In this document: positions 7,401 to 14,639 of the stretch, one piece after another
Layout: each line of letters opens with the position of its first letter
Numbering within the stretch: the stretch's first letter is position 1
NCBI GenBank assembly: GCA_030729925.1
Contig: JANQWK010000011.1
Location: 1-60,414 of the forward strand
Direction: 5' to 3'
Length of the DNA stretch: 60,414 bases
Source: Saprospiraceae bacterium
GTDB lineage: Bacteria > Bacteroidota > Bacteroidia > Chitinophagales > Saprospiraceae
Made by a program: the position numbers and the translations under genes
The notes under the pieces: generated by a model
Database searches by the model: none
What the model was told of the DNA's origin: nothing
What the model saw: the letters and a program-made list of their open reading frames with translations, nothing else

Positions 7401-9518
7401 ACCACCATCAATACCTTCAATGGCGATGGGGTGGGCATTGTCGGATAGTTCGTAGCAGCCATTGCTCAGGGCTACTTCCGATACCTGGTCGCCGGGTTGT
7501 ACCAAGAGGTCGCCGCTGTACGACAATCCCCAGACCCGGTAGTTGCCGGCAGCGAGTTGTTCGGTGGACAGACTGTCGCCGCTCAACAAGGCAATCAGCA
7601 CGTTGTTGGCATCGCTCAGCAAATACCGGTAGTCAAGGTTGGCACCGGAATTGTGCGAAAACCGAAGCACAGGTCTCGTCGGGTCGTTGGAACAAACCAA
7701 GGTTTGTGAGGTACCCGAATCTACCGATAGCGTGCCGCCATCTACAAATATTTTGGTTACCGTGATGAAGTTGTCGGACAAATCGTTACACTCGGTCTGG
7801 GCCAGCGTTCCTACCGCGCTGCCGATCACCGGCTCGGGCGTGCTGAACCACGACAAACCATGTACGCGAACTACCGTCCCCGGAGTATTTTCTACGGCGA
7901 TGTTGGTGGCGTCAAACAAAAGGTCACTGATCAGAATATCATTGGTGTCGGTAAGGACATAGTTGTAATTGAAGCCCGAAGAGCCGTCTGTAAAGGCCGA
8001 AATCAGATCTTCAAACTCGTCTCCGGTACAGACGCTGGTTGTGGTGGAGCCATCCGCCAGTCGGATGCTGCCACCCACCGGATTTTGTGCTTCCAGCACG
8101 AGAAAATTGTCGGACAAGTCGTAGCACAAATCAGAAAGGGCAGTTCCAGGGAGCTGGTCGCCCGACTGCAACAGCAAGTTGCCGCTGTAGGCCAGTCCCC
8201 ATATCCGCAATTGTTGGTTGGTAAGCGCCTGCAAGTCAAACGTGGTCTCGCTTTGCACCAGCAATACCGTATTGGAGATGTCCGTCACTACAAAGACATA
8301 CGCGTCGCCCCGGGTGTTGCTGAGGGTAATGTCAAGCGACAGGGTACCCGGATCTGAAGCGCAAATTTGCTGCTCCAGGCTGCCGTCGGCAAAAGTCAGA
8401 CTCCCTCCCTCCGCATCGGACAGGCGGATTTCGATAGGTTGAGCAGATACCTCATAGCAATCGGTACTCAACACACCGGATAAGGTTTGTCCGGGCTCGA
8501 CCGACAGGTTGCCCGTGTAGGAAATACCATATATATATACCGCGCCAAAGGAGAGTCCCTCCAGCGCTACGGCGTTACCCGAGATTAGTTGCAGGACAGT
8601 GCCTGCTTCCGAAGCCAGTACGAAAGTATAGGGCACCGGAGAACTGCTTTGGTAGCGAAGCTCCAGGGTGTCCGGCATGCCATCGTTGCCGCACAGGATG
8701 GTCGAGGTACTGCCATCGGCCAATTGTACCGACCCTCCGTCCGGAACCGCCTGAATGACGTCCACAAAATTGTCGGAAAGATCAAAGCAAAGGTCTGAAA
8801 ATACCGCCTCGTCCAGCGATACGCCTACCGGCTGATTCAGATCGCCCAAATAGGAAAGTCCCCATACCCGGCAATTTGCTTGACCCACCGTTTCAAAATC
8901 AAACGAATTATTGGCATCCGCATAACCGAGGATCACATTGTCGGGATCAGTCAGGACGAAAGTATAAAAAGGATCCGTGCTCGTCTGCACAAAACCTATG
9001 ATGTCGCTTTGCCCATCGCCCGGACAGGTATAAACGGTCGTCAGACCCTCGTCGCTTGCAATGGTTTTCCCGTCAGGGACAATGTTGTAAACCGGAATAT
9101 GGTTCTGGGACACCGAATGGCAGACCGAACCCAATGGCGCGTCGTCCAAGTGGTACCCCTCACTTTTGTCCAGTTCGCCGAGGAAAGAAACCGAATAGAC
9201 CTTGAATACACCCTCGCCAAACTGCTCGAAATCAATGTTGCGGTTGTAGGTCGTGAGCAATATGGTATCGTTAATATCGGTTATGATATAGGCAAACGGC
9301 ATCGCCTTGGTGTTGATATCGAACCGATACCTGTCGGACTGCCCGTCTGCCGTGCAATTGGTAATGGACGACAAATTTCCGGCCACCGAAACCCTGATGT
9401 TGTCAAAACATCGGACGCGTGGAGGCTGCTGCGAAAAAAGCGGGACGCTGCTCAACAGAGAAAGCAGAAAAATGAGTAAATTTCCGGGATTCATACTGAA
9501 TATATTATTTTTATACAT
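4413..9518 (-). CDS. Giant repetitive surface protein with T9SS type A sorting domain
   Basis: This is a 1701-residue exported protein. A signal peptide (hydrophobic LLIFLLSLLSSVPLF, cut near SQQ) is followed by 14 tandem repeats of ~110 residues. Each repeat contains a Cys early (LC/IC followed by D or G), a Y-x-x-V(I)LTD strand motif, a core of the form V-W-G-L-S-Y-S/T-G-x-L, then PGD and CYDLSDNF. The two spaced cysteines per repeat could form one disulfide each. The last ~90 residues are a T9SS type A sorting domain (LAPNPVS... ending LERGVYYMKIMAKG...FVVQ), so the protein should be carried to the surface or released. A second in-frame ATG (9494) gives a cleaner signal peptide and may be the true start. 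The repeat architecture suggests adhesion or a surface layer, but I recognise no named repeat family. Confidence 0.85.
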   Translation of the reverse strand: MYKNNIFSMNPGNLLIFLLSLLSSVPLFSQQPPRVRCFDNIRVSVAGNLSSITNCTADGQSDRYRFDINTKAMPFAYIITDINDTILLTTYNRNIDFEQFGEGVFKVYSVSFLGELDKSEGYHLDDAPLGSVCHSVSQNHIPVYNIVPDGKTIASDEGLTTVYTCPGDGQSDIIGFVQTSTDPFYTFVLTDPDNVILGYADANNSFDFETVGQANCRVWGLSYLGDLNQPVGVSLDEAVFSDLCFDLSDNFVDVIQAVPDGGSVQLADGSTSTILCGNDGMPDTLELRYQSSSPVPYTFVLASEAGTVLQLISGNAVALEGLSFGAVYIYGISYTGNLSVEPGQTLSGVLSTDCYEVSAQPIEIRLSDAEGGSLTFADGSLEQQICASDPGTLSLDITLSNTRGDAYVFVVTDISNTVLLVQSETTFDLQALTNQQLRIWGLAYSGNLLLQSGDQLPGTALSDLCYDLSDNFLVLEAQNPVGGSIRLADGSTTTSVCTGDEFEDLISAFTDGSSGFNYNYVLTDTNDILISDLLFDATNIAVENTPGTVVRVHGLSWFSTPEPVIGSAVGTLAQTECNDLSDNFITVTKIFVDGGTLSVDSGTSQTLVCSNDPTRPVLRFSHNSGANLDYRYLLSDANNVLIALLSGDSLSTEQLAAGNYRVWGLSYSGDLLVQPGDQVSEVALSNGCYELSDNAHPIAIEGIDGGQISYAGSQEPIFVCAADIFADFLTFSHTGSPLAAYGLVLTDESGEILEFTESTEAEFNNLPSRIVRVWGVSYTGNLTLEIGDTLGQNPVSDRCYDLSEQFVEVIRELPEAGSIAFADGTTSFLICPDAPLQEVVLDSMGTSSGPYAYILTDSADRVLAVQPAGEVLDLGSFTNGNFRIRGLAYTGILLVEPGDLLLGTELSNDCYELSGNFLSIFRQQPPAHDIASNYGLSSSICPDDQPNIIRLSSNQMTPADYRYLITTAAGDRIVALPEADTFDLNTLTPGDYLIRGLAYSGDLQLSVDSILAVQLAAQPEVCYTLSGNAVTVEVYIPESGEIFVNPPLNADNLSFCTGDGIPDTVVFNAAFNSGGPNAKLVTDTNNVLIRIETEATIDFDSYPSAFMRVWRVFYTGQLTVVPGDTITAQALSTECYDLSDNFIAVQTSEIDGGAISSPAISVGNTLYLCDDGQPKEIAFSNDSEAGSSDYVYVITNQSNLILRIFADSTHDVSTLGFKKLRVYGLSYSGALLAAPGRNILSTELAEGCYALSENALDIFIDDVAGGNVTTTAGQTSVLLCMTPEEGILDFSTSSLSDVGYLYILTNPSNTVLALYQTATIDFGDLPVGNYRVWGLSYSGQLADDVLGQDATALTWTNACFALSENFVAVDRRANIDGGMLIPVQHDSDVYYTCTDSDRSTLVAWENQTTDPNYRNVITDENNVIRFPFVSGNIVDFASAPAGIYRVWGISYSGAVTLTTGTDLDNLLGTGCWQFSANYLTIYNDTPDGASIFAAGAQNNQIPIIAGNGISDSIVFSHNSSSLSKYIYLVIDQATDTLVATFTAGVYDFDDTGSATLLVRGLSYTGNLSIGIGDVVGENFLSDDCYDLSDNAIQIIKTDPNLRGGDIPSVQLLPRGIREIALAPNPVSTWLVVSFYTELTQPANGKITLYHANGNPARTTTIALMPGLNTYNIGVHDLERGVYYMKIMAKGRIPQTVPFVVQ

Positions 9519-9616
9519 CTAATTTACCATATATTTTCAAGTTAACGAAACGTTTCAACAGTTGCCGAAGTCTGTGTACCCAAAAATTGATTAACCGGTT
9601 TTCCAAAACAAGAATC

Positions 9617-12316
9617 ATGCGTCTGCTGACCCGCTGGAGTTTCCTTTTCCTGTGCTGGATCCTTTCTATAGCTTCCGGAAGCAAATATGATGCCGATTTT
9701 TCTCCCCTTCGGGAAAAATTATCCACATCCGGGGCGGCTGGTATCAAAACGGATAAGAATTACACCCCTGAGCGACTGGTGCGGGATGTGTTTATCAAGG
9801 GTACCTGCGATAATGTGAGCAATATCGCGGGGATTGGCAATCCGGACGGGATCGGGTATTTTGAAAACGGCATGGATGTGATTGGTCTGGAGAAGGGAAT
9901 CATCCTGGCGAGCGGTCCCATCAGCGGGGCGGAGGGGCCGAATGCAGAGACCCGGCAGAGCGGCAATTTTGGCGATTCGCGAGGCGATCGCGACCTGCGG
10001 GCACTGGCAGGCGGACAGGTGTATGATGCAGTGGGGATCGAGTTTGATTTCGTGCCCCTGGATCCGTTTGTGACGTTCCGGTATGTGTTTGCTTCAGAAG
10101 AATACTGCGAGTTTGTGGGGTCTGCGTATAACGATGTGTTTGGTTTTTTTATCAGCGGTCCCGGGATCAGCGGCGGATTTTCAAATGGCTCTACCAATGT
10201 GGCCCTCGTGCCCGGGAGCAACGATTATGTTTCGATCAATACGATCAACCACCAGCGAAATGAAGCTTTTTATGTGAGCAATATCCGCGCCGATGATGCG
10301 CGGGAATGTGGACTGGTTTATACAGGCACTCCCCTGGCCAACAGCATCGAGTACGATGGTTTTACCAAAGGTTTAGTGGCTTTTTTGAACCTGATTCCCT
10401 GCGAAACCTACCACATCCGCTTCGTGGTGTCGGATGTGGGCGATAATTTTTACGACAGCGCAGTATTTCTGGAGGCAGGGAGCTTTAACCTGGGCGGAGA
10501 GGTGACGATCAATTCGGTGGTACCCGAAAATCCGGAGAAACGCGTTTTTACCGAAGGTTGCGATTCCCTCTATTTCAATTTCGAAAGGGCCAATCTGAAT
10601 ACCCTGGATTTTCCGCTGAGCGTGAAGATCAAGTTGTCGGATTCCAATACGGCCGTGGAAGGGGAGGATTTTTCTCCGATCCCGCGATCGGTGACGATCC
10701 CCGCCGGTGCAACGGCTACCCGACTGGGGGTTGCCTTGATCAACGACCTTACCATCGAACAGACGGAAACATTGGGCATCGAGCTGGATATTCCCTGCGC
10801 TTGTTATTCGGGGATTTCGAGCGTGGAACTGGTGGATCCTCCCGCGCTGGCAGTGGCCCTCGACGATGTGGATATCTGTGAGGATACAAGCACCCGCCTC
10901 GAGGCAAAGGTGTCGGGCGGGACAGCAGATTTTTCGTTCCGCTGGAATACCGGTGAGCGCTTGCCGGATATCCGGGTGGCTCCGGATTCGCTGAGCTTCT
11001 ATACGGTGCGGGTGACCGATGCCTGCGGCAATGTGGCTATGGATACAGCGCAGGTGCGGGTACTGCCGCCCCCCGAGGCGTTTATAGAGGGAGAATTGGA
11101 AATTTGCCAGGGCGAGGAAGCACTTTTTCCGGTCTATTTTACCGGAGAAGCTCCCTGGGCGTTTAGCTATGCCCGAAACAACAGCACAGCAGGAAAAATT
11201 GAAAATATTACCGAAAATCCGTTTTACCTGAAGGCACAGGAGTCGGGGGTGTACCGGATTACCCGCTTCGAGGATCGGGTGTGCGAGGGCGCCGCTTCCG
11301 GGGTAGCCCGCTTGCAACAAACGACTATCCGGGCGGTGCTGCAGGTGACCGATGTGCGCTGTCATGGCGATCTCAGCGGCGATATTAAAGTGAATCCCTC
11401 CGGGGGCTTGCATCCGTACAGTTTTGCCTGGAATACCGGGGCTTTAACCCGAGACCTGAAAAATATTCCGGCAGGGGAATACGAGTTGAGCGTGACGGAT
11501 GCCAAGGGCTGTGTGCAGACCTTTCCCGTTCGGGTAAAACAACCCGAACCGCTGGGCAATGCTACTTTTTCCTGCAGCGATATGCAAAGGGGATTGATCA
11601 ATATTCAGGCTACCGGCGGCTCGCCCCCTTATCGCTATTCAGCCAATGGCTCACCGCCTTTGGATAATTCGATTTTCGAGCGACTGATTCCCGGGGAAAA
11701 TTACGACCTGCAGATTACCGACAACAAGGGCTGCGAACTGCAACAGGATTTTGTGATGCCCGCTCCGGTGGCGGCTATGAGCCGATTGCCCGAGGAAATG
11801 CAGGCCCGCTTGGGTGTTCCACTGGTGCTGGATCCGGATTATCAGGTTCCCGAAAACCTGATCGCAAGTGCCGAATGGTTTCCCGAACGCTACCTGGATT
11901 GCTACGATTGCCTGTATCCAAAAATGGTTCCGATTGACAATGTTCTGTACGTCCTCCGACTTAAAGATATTTTCGGCTGCGTCAATGAGACGAGTACCTT
12001 TGTACTGGTCAACCGACAGGTAGATGTGTTCGTCCCCAATGCTTTTTCGCCGGACGGCGATGGCTACAACGACCAGTTGACCCTTTTTGCCGACCCGGCT
12101 CAAGTCAAACAAATCCTGCGCCTGTCCATTTTTACCCGATGGGGCGATCAGGTGTTTCAACGCAGGGATTTCCCACCCAACGATGAGCGCTTCAGTTGGG
12201 ACGGCCGGTTCCAGGGCAAACCCCTCCCCACCGGGATGTATGTCTATAGCGCCGAGGTGCAATTGGTGGACGATACCGTAGTGCCCCTGCAGGGAGAAAT
12301 TTTGCTGATGAAGTAA
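9617..12316 (+). CDS. Choice-anchored L / SprB-repeat protein with T9SS type B (gliding-motility C-terminal) domain
   Basis: This 899-residue exported protein starts at ATG 9617, which gives a clear signal peptide (LLTRWSFLFLCWILSIASG); an upstream TTG at 9587 only adds ten residues. Residues ~45-300 are a choice-anchored-L-type domain (FRYVFASEEYCEFVGSAYND, DVFGFFISGPG). A Calx-beta-like segment follows (GEDFSPIPRSVTIPAG), then immunoglobulin/PKD-like segments. A SprB-type repeat follows (VRCHGDLSGDIKV...GGLHPYSFAWNTG...LSVTDAKGC). The last ~90 residues are the gliding-motility-associated type B sorting domain (VPNAFSPDGDGYNDQL...LSIFTRWGDQVF...GMYVYSAEV). Such proteins are secreted by T9SS and kept on the surface as adhesins. 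It is divergent from the giant repeat protein across ~100 bp. Confidence 0.9.
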   Translation: MRLLTRWSFLFLCWILSIASGSKYDADFSPLREKLSTSGAAGIKTDKNYTPERLVRDVFIKGTCDNVSNIAGIGNPDGIGYFENGMDVIGLEKGIILASGPISGAEGPNAETRQSGNFGDSRGDRDLRALAGGQVYDAVGIEFDFVPLDPFVTFRYVFASEEYCEFVGSAYNDVFGFFISGPGISGGFSNGSTNVALVPGSNDYVSINTINHQRNEAFYVSNIRADDARECGLVYTGTPLANSIEYDGFTKGLVAFLNLIPCETYHIRFVVSDVGDNFYDSAVFLEAGSFNLGGEVTINSVVPENPEKRVFTEGCDSLYFNFERANLNTLDFPLSVKIKLSDSNTAVEGEDFSPIPRSVTIPAGATATRLGVALINDLTIEQTETLGIELDIPCACYSGISSVELVDPPALAVALDDVDICEDTSTRLEAKVSGGTADFSFRWNTGERLPDIRVAPDSLSFYTVRVTDACGNVAMDTAQVRVLPPPEAFIEGELEICQGEEALFPVYFTGEAPWAFSYARNNSTAGKIENITENPFYLKAQESGVYRITRFEDRVCEGAASGVARLQQTTIRAVLQVTDVRCHGDLSGDIKVNPSGGLHPYSFAWNTGALTRDLKNIPAGEYELSVTDAKGCVQTFPVRVKQPEPLGNATFSCSDMQRGLINIQATGGSPPYRYSANGSPPLDNSIFERLIPGENYDLQITDNKGCELQQDFVMPAPVAAMSRLPEEMQARLGVPLVLDPDYQVPENLIASAEWFPERYLDCYDCLYPKMVPIDNVLYVLRLKDIFGCVNETSTFVLVNRQVDVFVPNAFSPDGDGYNDQLTLFADPAQVKQILRLSIFTRWGDQVFQRRDFPPNDERFSWDGRFQGKPLPTGMYVYSAEVQLVDDTVVPLQGEILLMK

Positions 12317-12349
12317 CTTGCTTGTATTTTTTTTCTTTATCTTCCCCCT

Positions 12350-13525
12350 ATGCAAGCAATCATTTCACCTAACAACACCTTCGGGATATGGGCCGTGTTG
12401 ATCCTCGGCTCGGCGCTCTGCATGTATGGCGAGCGCAAGGGTTGGTTCGGCAAGTTATCGGGCGCCCTGATTGTCATTATTTTAATGGGGCTGCTGGTAA
12501 CGGCCGGGCTGATTCCCTCGGCCTCCGATCCGGAGGTTTCGGTATCGGTATATGGTTTTGTGTTTAGCTACGTGATTCCTACCGCCATTCCGTTGTTGTT
12601 GTTCAATGCCAACCTGAAGCGGATCATTCGCGAATCGGGTCGCTTGTTGGGGATTTACCTGATCGGGTCAATCGGGGTAGCCATTGGGGCGGTAGTGGCC
12701 CACACCTTAATCCCGCTGGGCGAAGAAGGGTATAAGGTGGCAGGTACTTTCACGGGAACCTACACGGGGGGCAGCGTCAATTTTATGGCTGTCGCCAAAA
12801 GTTTTGATTTTCTCGAAAGCCCGCTTTTTGCGGCTACCATAGCGGTGGACAACGTGTTTACCAACTTGTACATCACTTTTTTGTTTTTTATGCCGGCGAT
12901 GACTTGGTTGATGCGCTGGATTCCCTTTGGCGTGACTCCTGAAGCAACCGAAACAGCTGCTATGGCTACCGCCGATACGGGCAGTAAGTTGTCTCTGATG
13001 GAAGAGGTCATGCAAGTGTTTGCCATTGCTGCGGCCGTATGCGCCGTGGGGTATTTCCTGGCACCTTTGCTCCAGTCCTGGTGGCAGACGGACATTCACC
13101 TCGAGATCCTTGTTGTTACAGTGCTGATCATCGCAGTGGCCAATTTGTTTCCCCAGGCGATGCAACGCCTGGAAAAAACGGCCTACGAGATGGGCATGCT
13201 GCTGATGTACGTATTTTTGGCGGTCATCGGAGCGGCGTCTGACCTTCGGGAAATGGTGCAGTCTTCCCCGGGCATCATCGCTTTTGCCTCGATCGTGCTG
13301 CTGGTACACCTGCTGATCACGATGATTGCGGGGCGCCTGTTCAAAATCAGCCTCCGGGAAATTGCGATTGCTTCCTGTGCCAATGCCGGTGGACCACCTG
13401 TGGCAGCCTCCATGGCCGCTACCTTTGGCATGAAAAGGGCAGTTACCCCTGCTATCCTGATTGGAATCCTGGGGTATGTGATCGGATCCTTCCTCGGCGT
13501 AGGGGTGGGGTTGTTCCTGCAATAA
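12350..13525 (+). CDS. DUF819 family integral membrane protein
   Basis: This 391-residue polytopic membrane protein has ~10-11 hydrophobic segments. Family markers are PTAIPLLLFNANLKRI in the N-terminal third, GTYTGGSVNFMAVAK near the middle, and ANAGGPPVAASMAATFG near the C terminus. These small-residue-rich repeats resemble the paired discontinuous helices of secondary transporters. The family (YjcL-like, DUF819) is widespread, and I know of no firmly established substrate. The gene starts 33 bp after the surface-protein gene and ends 4 bp from the convergent epimerase gene, with no obvious terminator between them. Confidence 0.88.
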   Translation: MQAIISPNNTFGIWAVLILGSALCMYGERKGWFGKLSGALIVIILMGLLVTAGLIPSASDPEVSVSVYGFVFSYVIPTAIPLLLFNANLKRIIRESGRLLGIYLIGSIGVAIGAVVAHTLIPLGEEGYKVAGTFTGTYTGGSVNFMAVAKSFDFLESPLFAATIAVDNVFTNLYITFLFFMPAMTWLMRWIPFGVTPEATETAAMATADTGSKLSLMEEVMQVFAIAAAVCAVGYFLAPLLQSWWQTDIHLEILVVTVLIIAVANLFPQAMQRLEKTAYEMGMLLMYVFLAVIGAASDLREMVQSSPGIIAFASIVLLVHLLITMIAGRLFKISLREIAIASCANAGGPPVAASMAATFGMKRAVTPAILIGILGYVIGSFLGVGVGLFLQ

Positions 13526-13529
13526 AAGC

Positions 13530-14468
13530 TTACTCGGGCGGCAAGTAGTTCATGGCAAAAGCCGCACTGGCTGTTTGTCGTGGAAACAGCAACAGCAGAC
13601 CCTCGCGGTTGTTGAAGGCGTCTATGTTGCAACTCATCGGCTCGATGGCCAGGGACTTTCGATCCGGCGGGGTAAAGAGTTGCAGGTAATTGAACTTTCC
13701 ATGGCCGCTGTCCTGGCGGAAAACCAGGGTACCTACCTCCCCCGAAACACTCCAACTGATGGGACCCTTGCGAAACACAAAACAATTGTCCAGAACGGTT
13801 ATCCCTATCGGTTTTTCTTCTGCAAATTCCTCGTAATCATAGGTTTTTCCCGTAGGGATCATGCGCCCGTCAATGCCTACCAGTTCGCAGGGGGGCAAAC
13901 TGAGTCGGTACTGGTCAATGGACTGCCCCAGGGTAAAATACGGGTGCCAGCCAAATCCGGCCGGGATGGTCTGCTGCCCGGTGTTGGTCATCCGCATGTG
14001 CACCTGAAACCCCTGTTCGGTATGCAGCTTGAACTGCACTTCAAACTTGAAAGGAAAGGGATAACCGGGGTGTTCCCCCTCGTTTTCGTGCGTGCAGGTC
14101 ACGATGCAAAATTTTTCGCGCAGCTCCACATACCCCAGCACAAAGGGCAATTGGTTGCCAAAACCGTGCAGGGCGTTGTTGGTCAGCGAATCGTTGATCT
14201 CAAACTGATAGATTTCTCCTTCCCACTCGTAACTTCCCTCGTTGAGCCGGTTGGGAAAAGGCAGCAAAAAATTGCTCTTCGCCCAGCGATTGATATCCAT
14301 CTCTTCTGGCGTGCGGTACCCGTCGAGTACCGAGCGATGGTTGAAACGAAGATCCAGCAGACAGGCGCCCTCTTCAGGCACCAGTTCCATGGCAAGCCCC
14401 GTGGCAGCATGTTCAAATACATGTTTTTCCCACCTGCCAAATGGGTGTACGGTATGTGTAAAACTCAT
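13530..14468 (-). CDS. Aldose 1-epimerase family protein
   Basis: This 312-residue cytosolic protein belongs to the aldose 1-epimerase (mutarotase/GalM-like) beta-sandwich superfamily. Visible markers are FPNRLNEGSYEWEGEIYQFEIN, then ALHGF (the conserved His region), and GFGWHPYF, which carries the second conserved His. The usual catalytic Glu near the C terminus most likely lies in a segment such as LFTPPDRKSLAIEPMS. The family interconverts the alpha and beta anomers of hexoses; this subgroup could act on another sugar or sugar phosphate. The ATG at 14468 is preceded by ~130 bp of intergenic sequence shared with the divergent TonB receptor, so a sugar-uptake link is possible but unproven. 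Confidence 0.85.
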   Translation of the reverse strand: MSFTHTVHPFGRWEKHVFEHAATGLAMELVPEEGACLLDLRFNHRSVLDGYRTPEEMDINRWAKSNFLLPFPNRLNEGSYEWEGEIYQFEINDSLTNNALHGFGNQLPFVLGYVELREKFCIVTCTHENEGEHPGYPFPFKFEVQFKLHTEQGFQVHMRMTNTGQQTIPAGFGWHPYFTLGQSIDQYRLSLPPCELVGIDGRMIPTGKTYDYEEFAEEKPIGITVLDNCFVFRKGPISWSVSGEVGTLVFRQDSGHGKFNYLQLFTPPDRKSLAIEPMSCNIDAFNNREGLLLLFPRQTASAAFAMNYLPPE

Positions 14469-14639
14469 GATATTGGGTTCAAAATCGAAAAATACGGATT
14501 CAAACGCGCTTTTTCAAGGGAAGCCGCCTTTCGGCAAAAAAGAGCCACCCCATACAACGTCCAAATTAACCGTCCTCCTTTCAAACCAAATGAGGTCTAA
14601 ATGGTTAAAAGGATCTATCTAAAAAACAAAAAAATATAC

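Noticed and set aside
4968-8357. Several plus-strand open frames across the giant repeat gene
   Set aside because: They recur with the repeat period and are the reverse-complement reading of the repeats, so they are shadows.
4413-9518. Possible CRISPR-like or DNA-level tandem array because of repeat periodicity
   Set aside because: The period is ~330 bp and conservation is at protein level; DNA repeats are diverged, with no short identical repeats and spacers.
10373-11413. Minus-strand open frame of ~346 codons inside the choice-anchored-L protein gene
   Set aside because: It is antisense to a gene with clear domains; its translation is His/Arg-rich and low in family-like motifs, as expected for a shadow of GC-rich coding DNA.
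13575-14600. Plus-strand open frame of ~341 codons opposite the aldose epimerase gene
   Set aside because: The minus-strand epimerase has conserved motifs across its length, and the plus-strand frame has none and no signal peptide.
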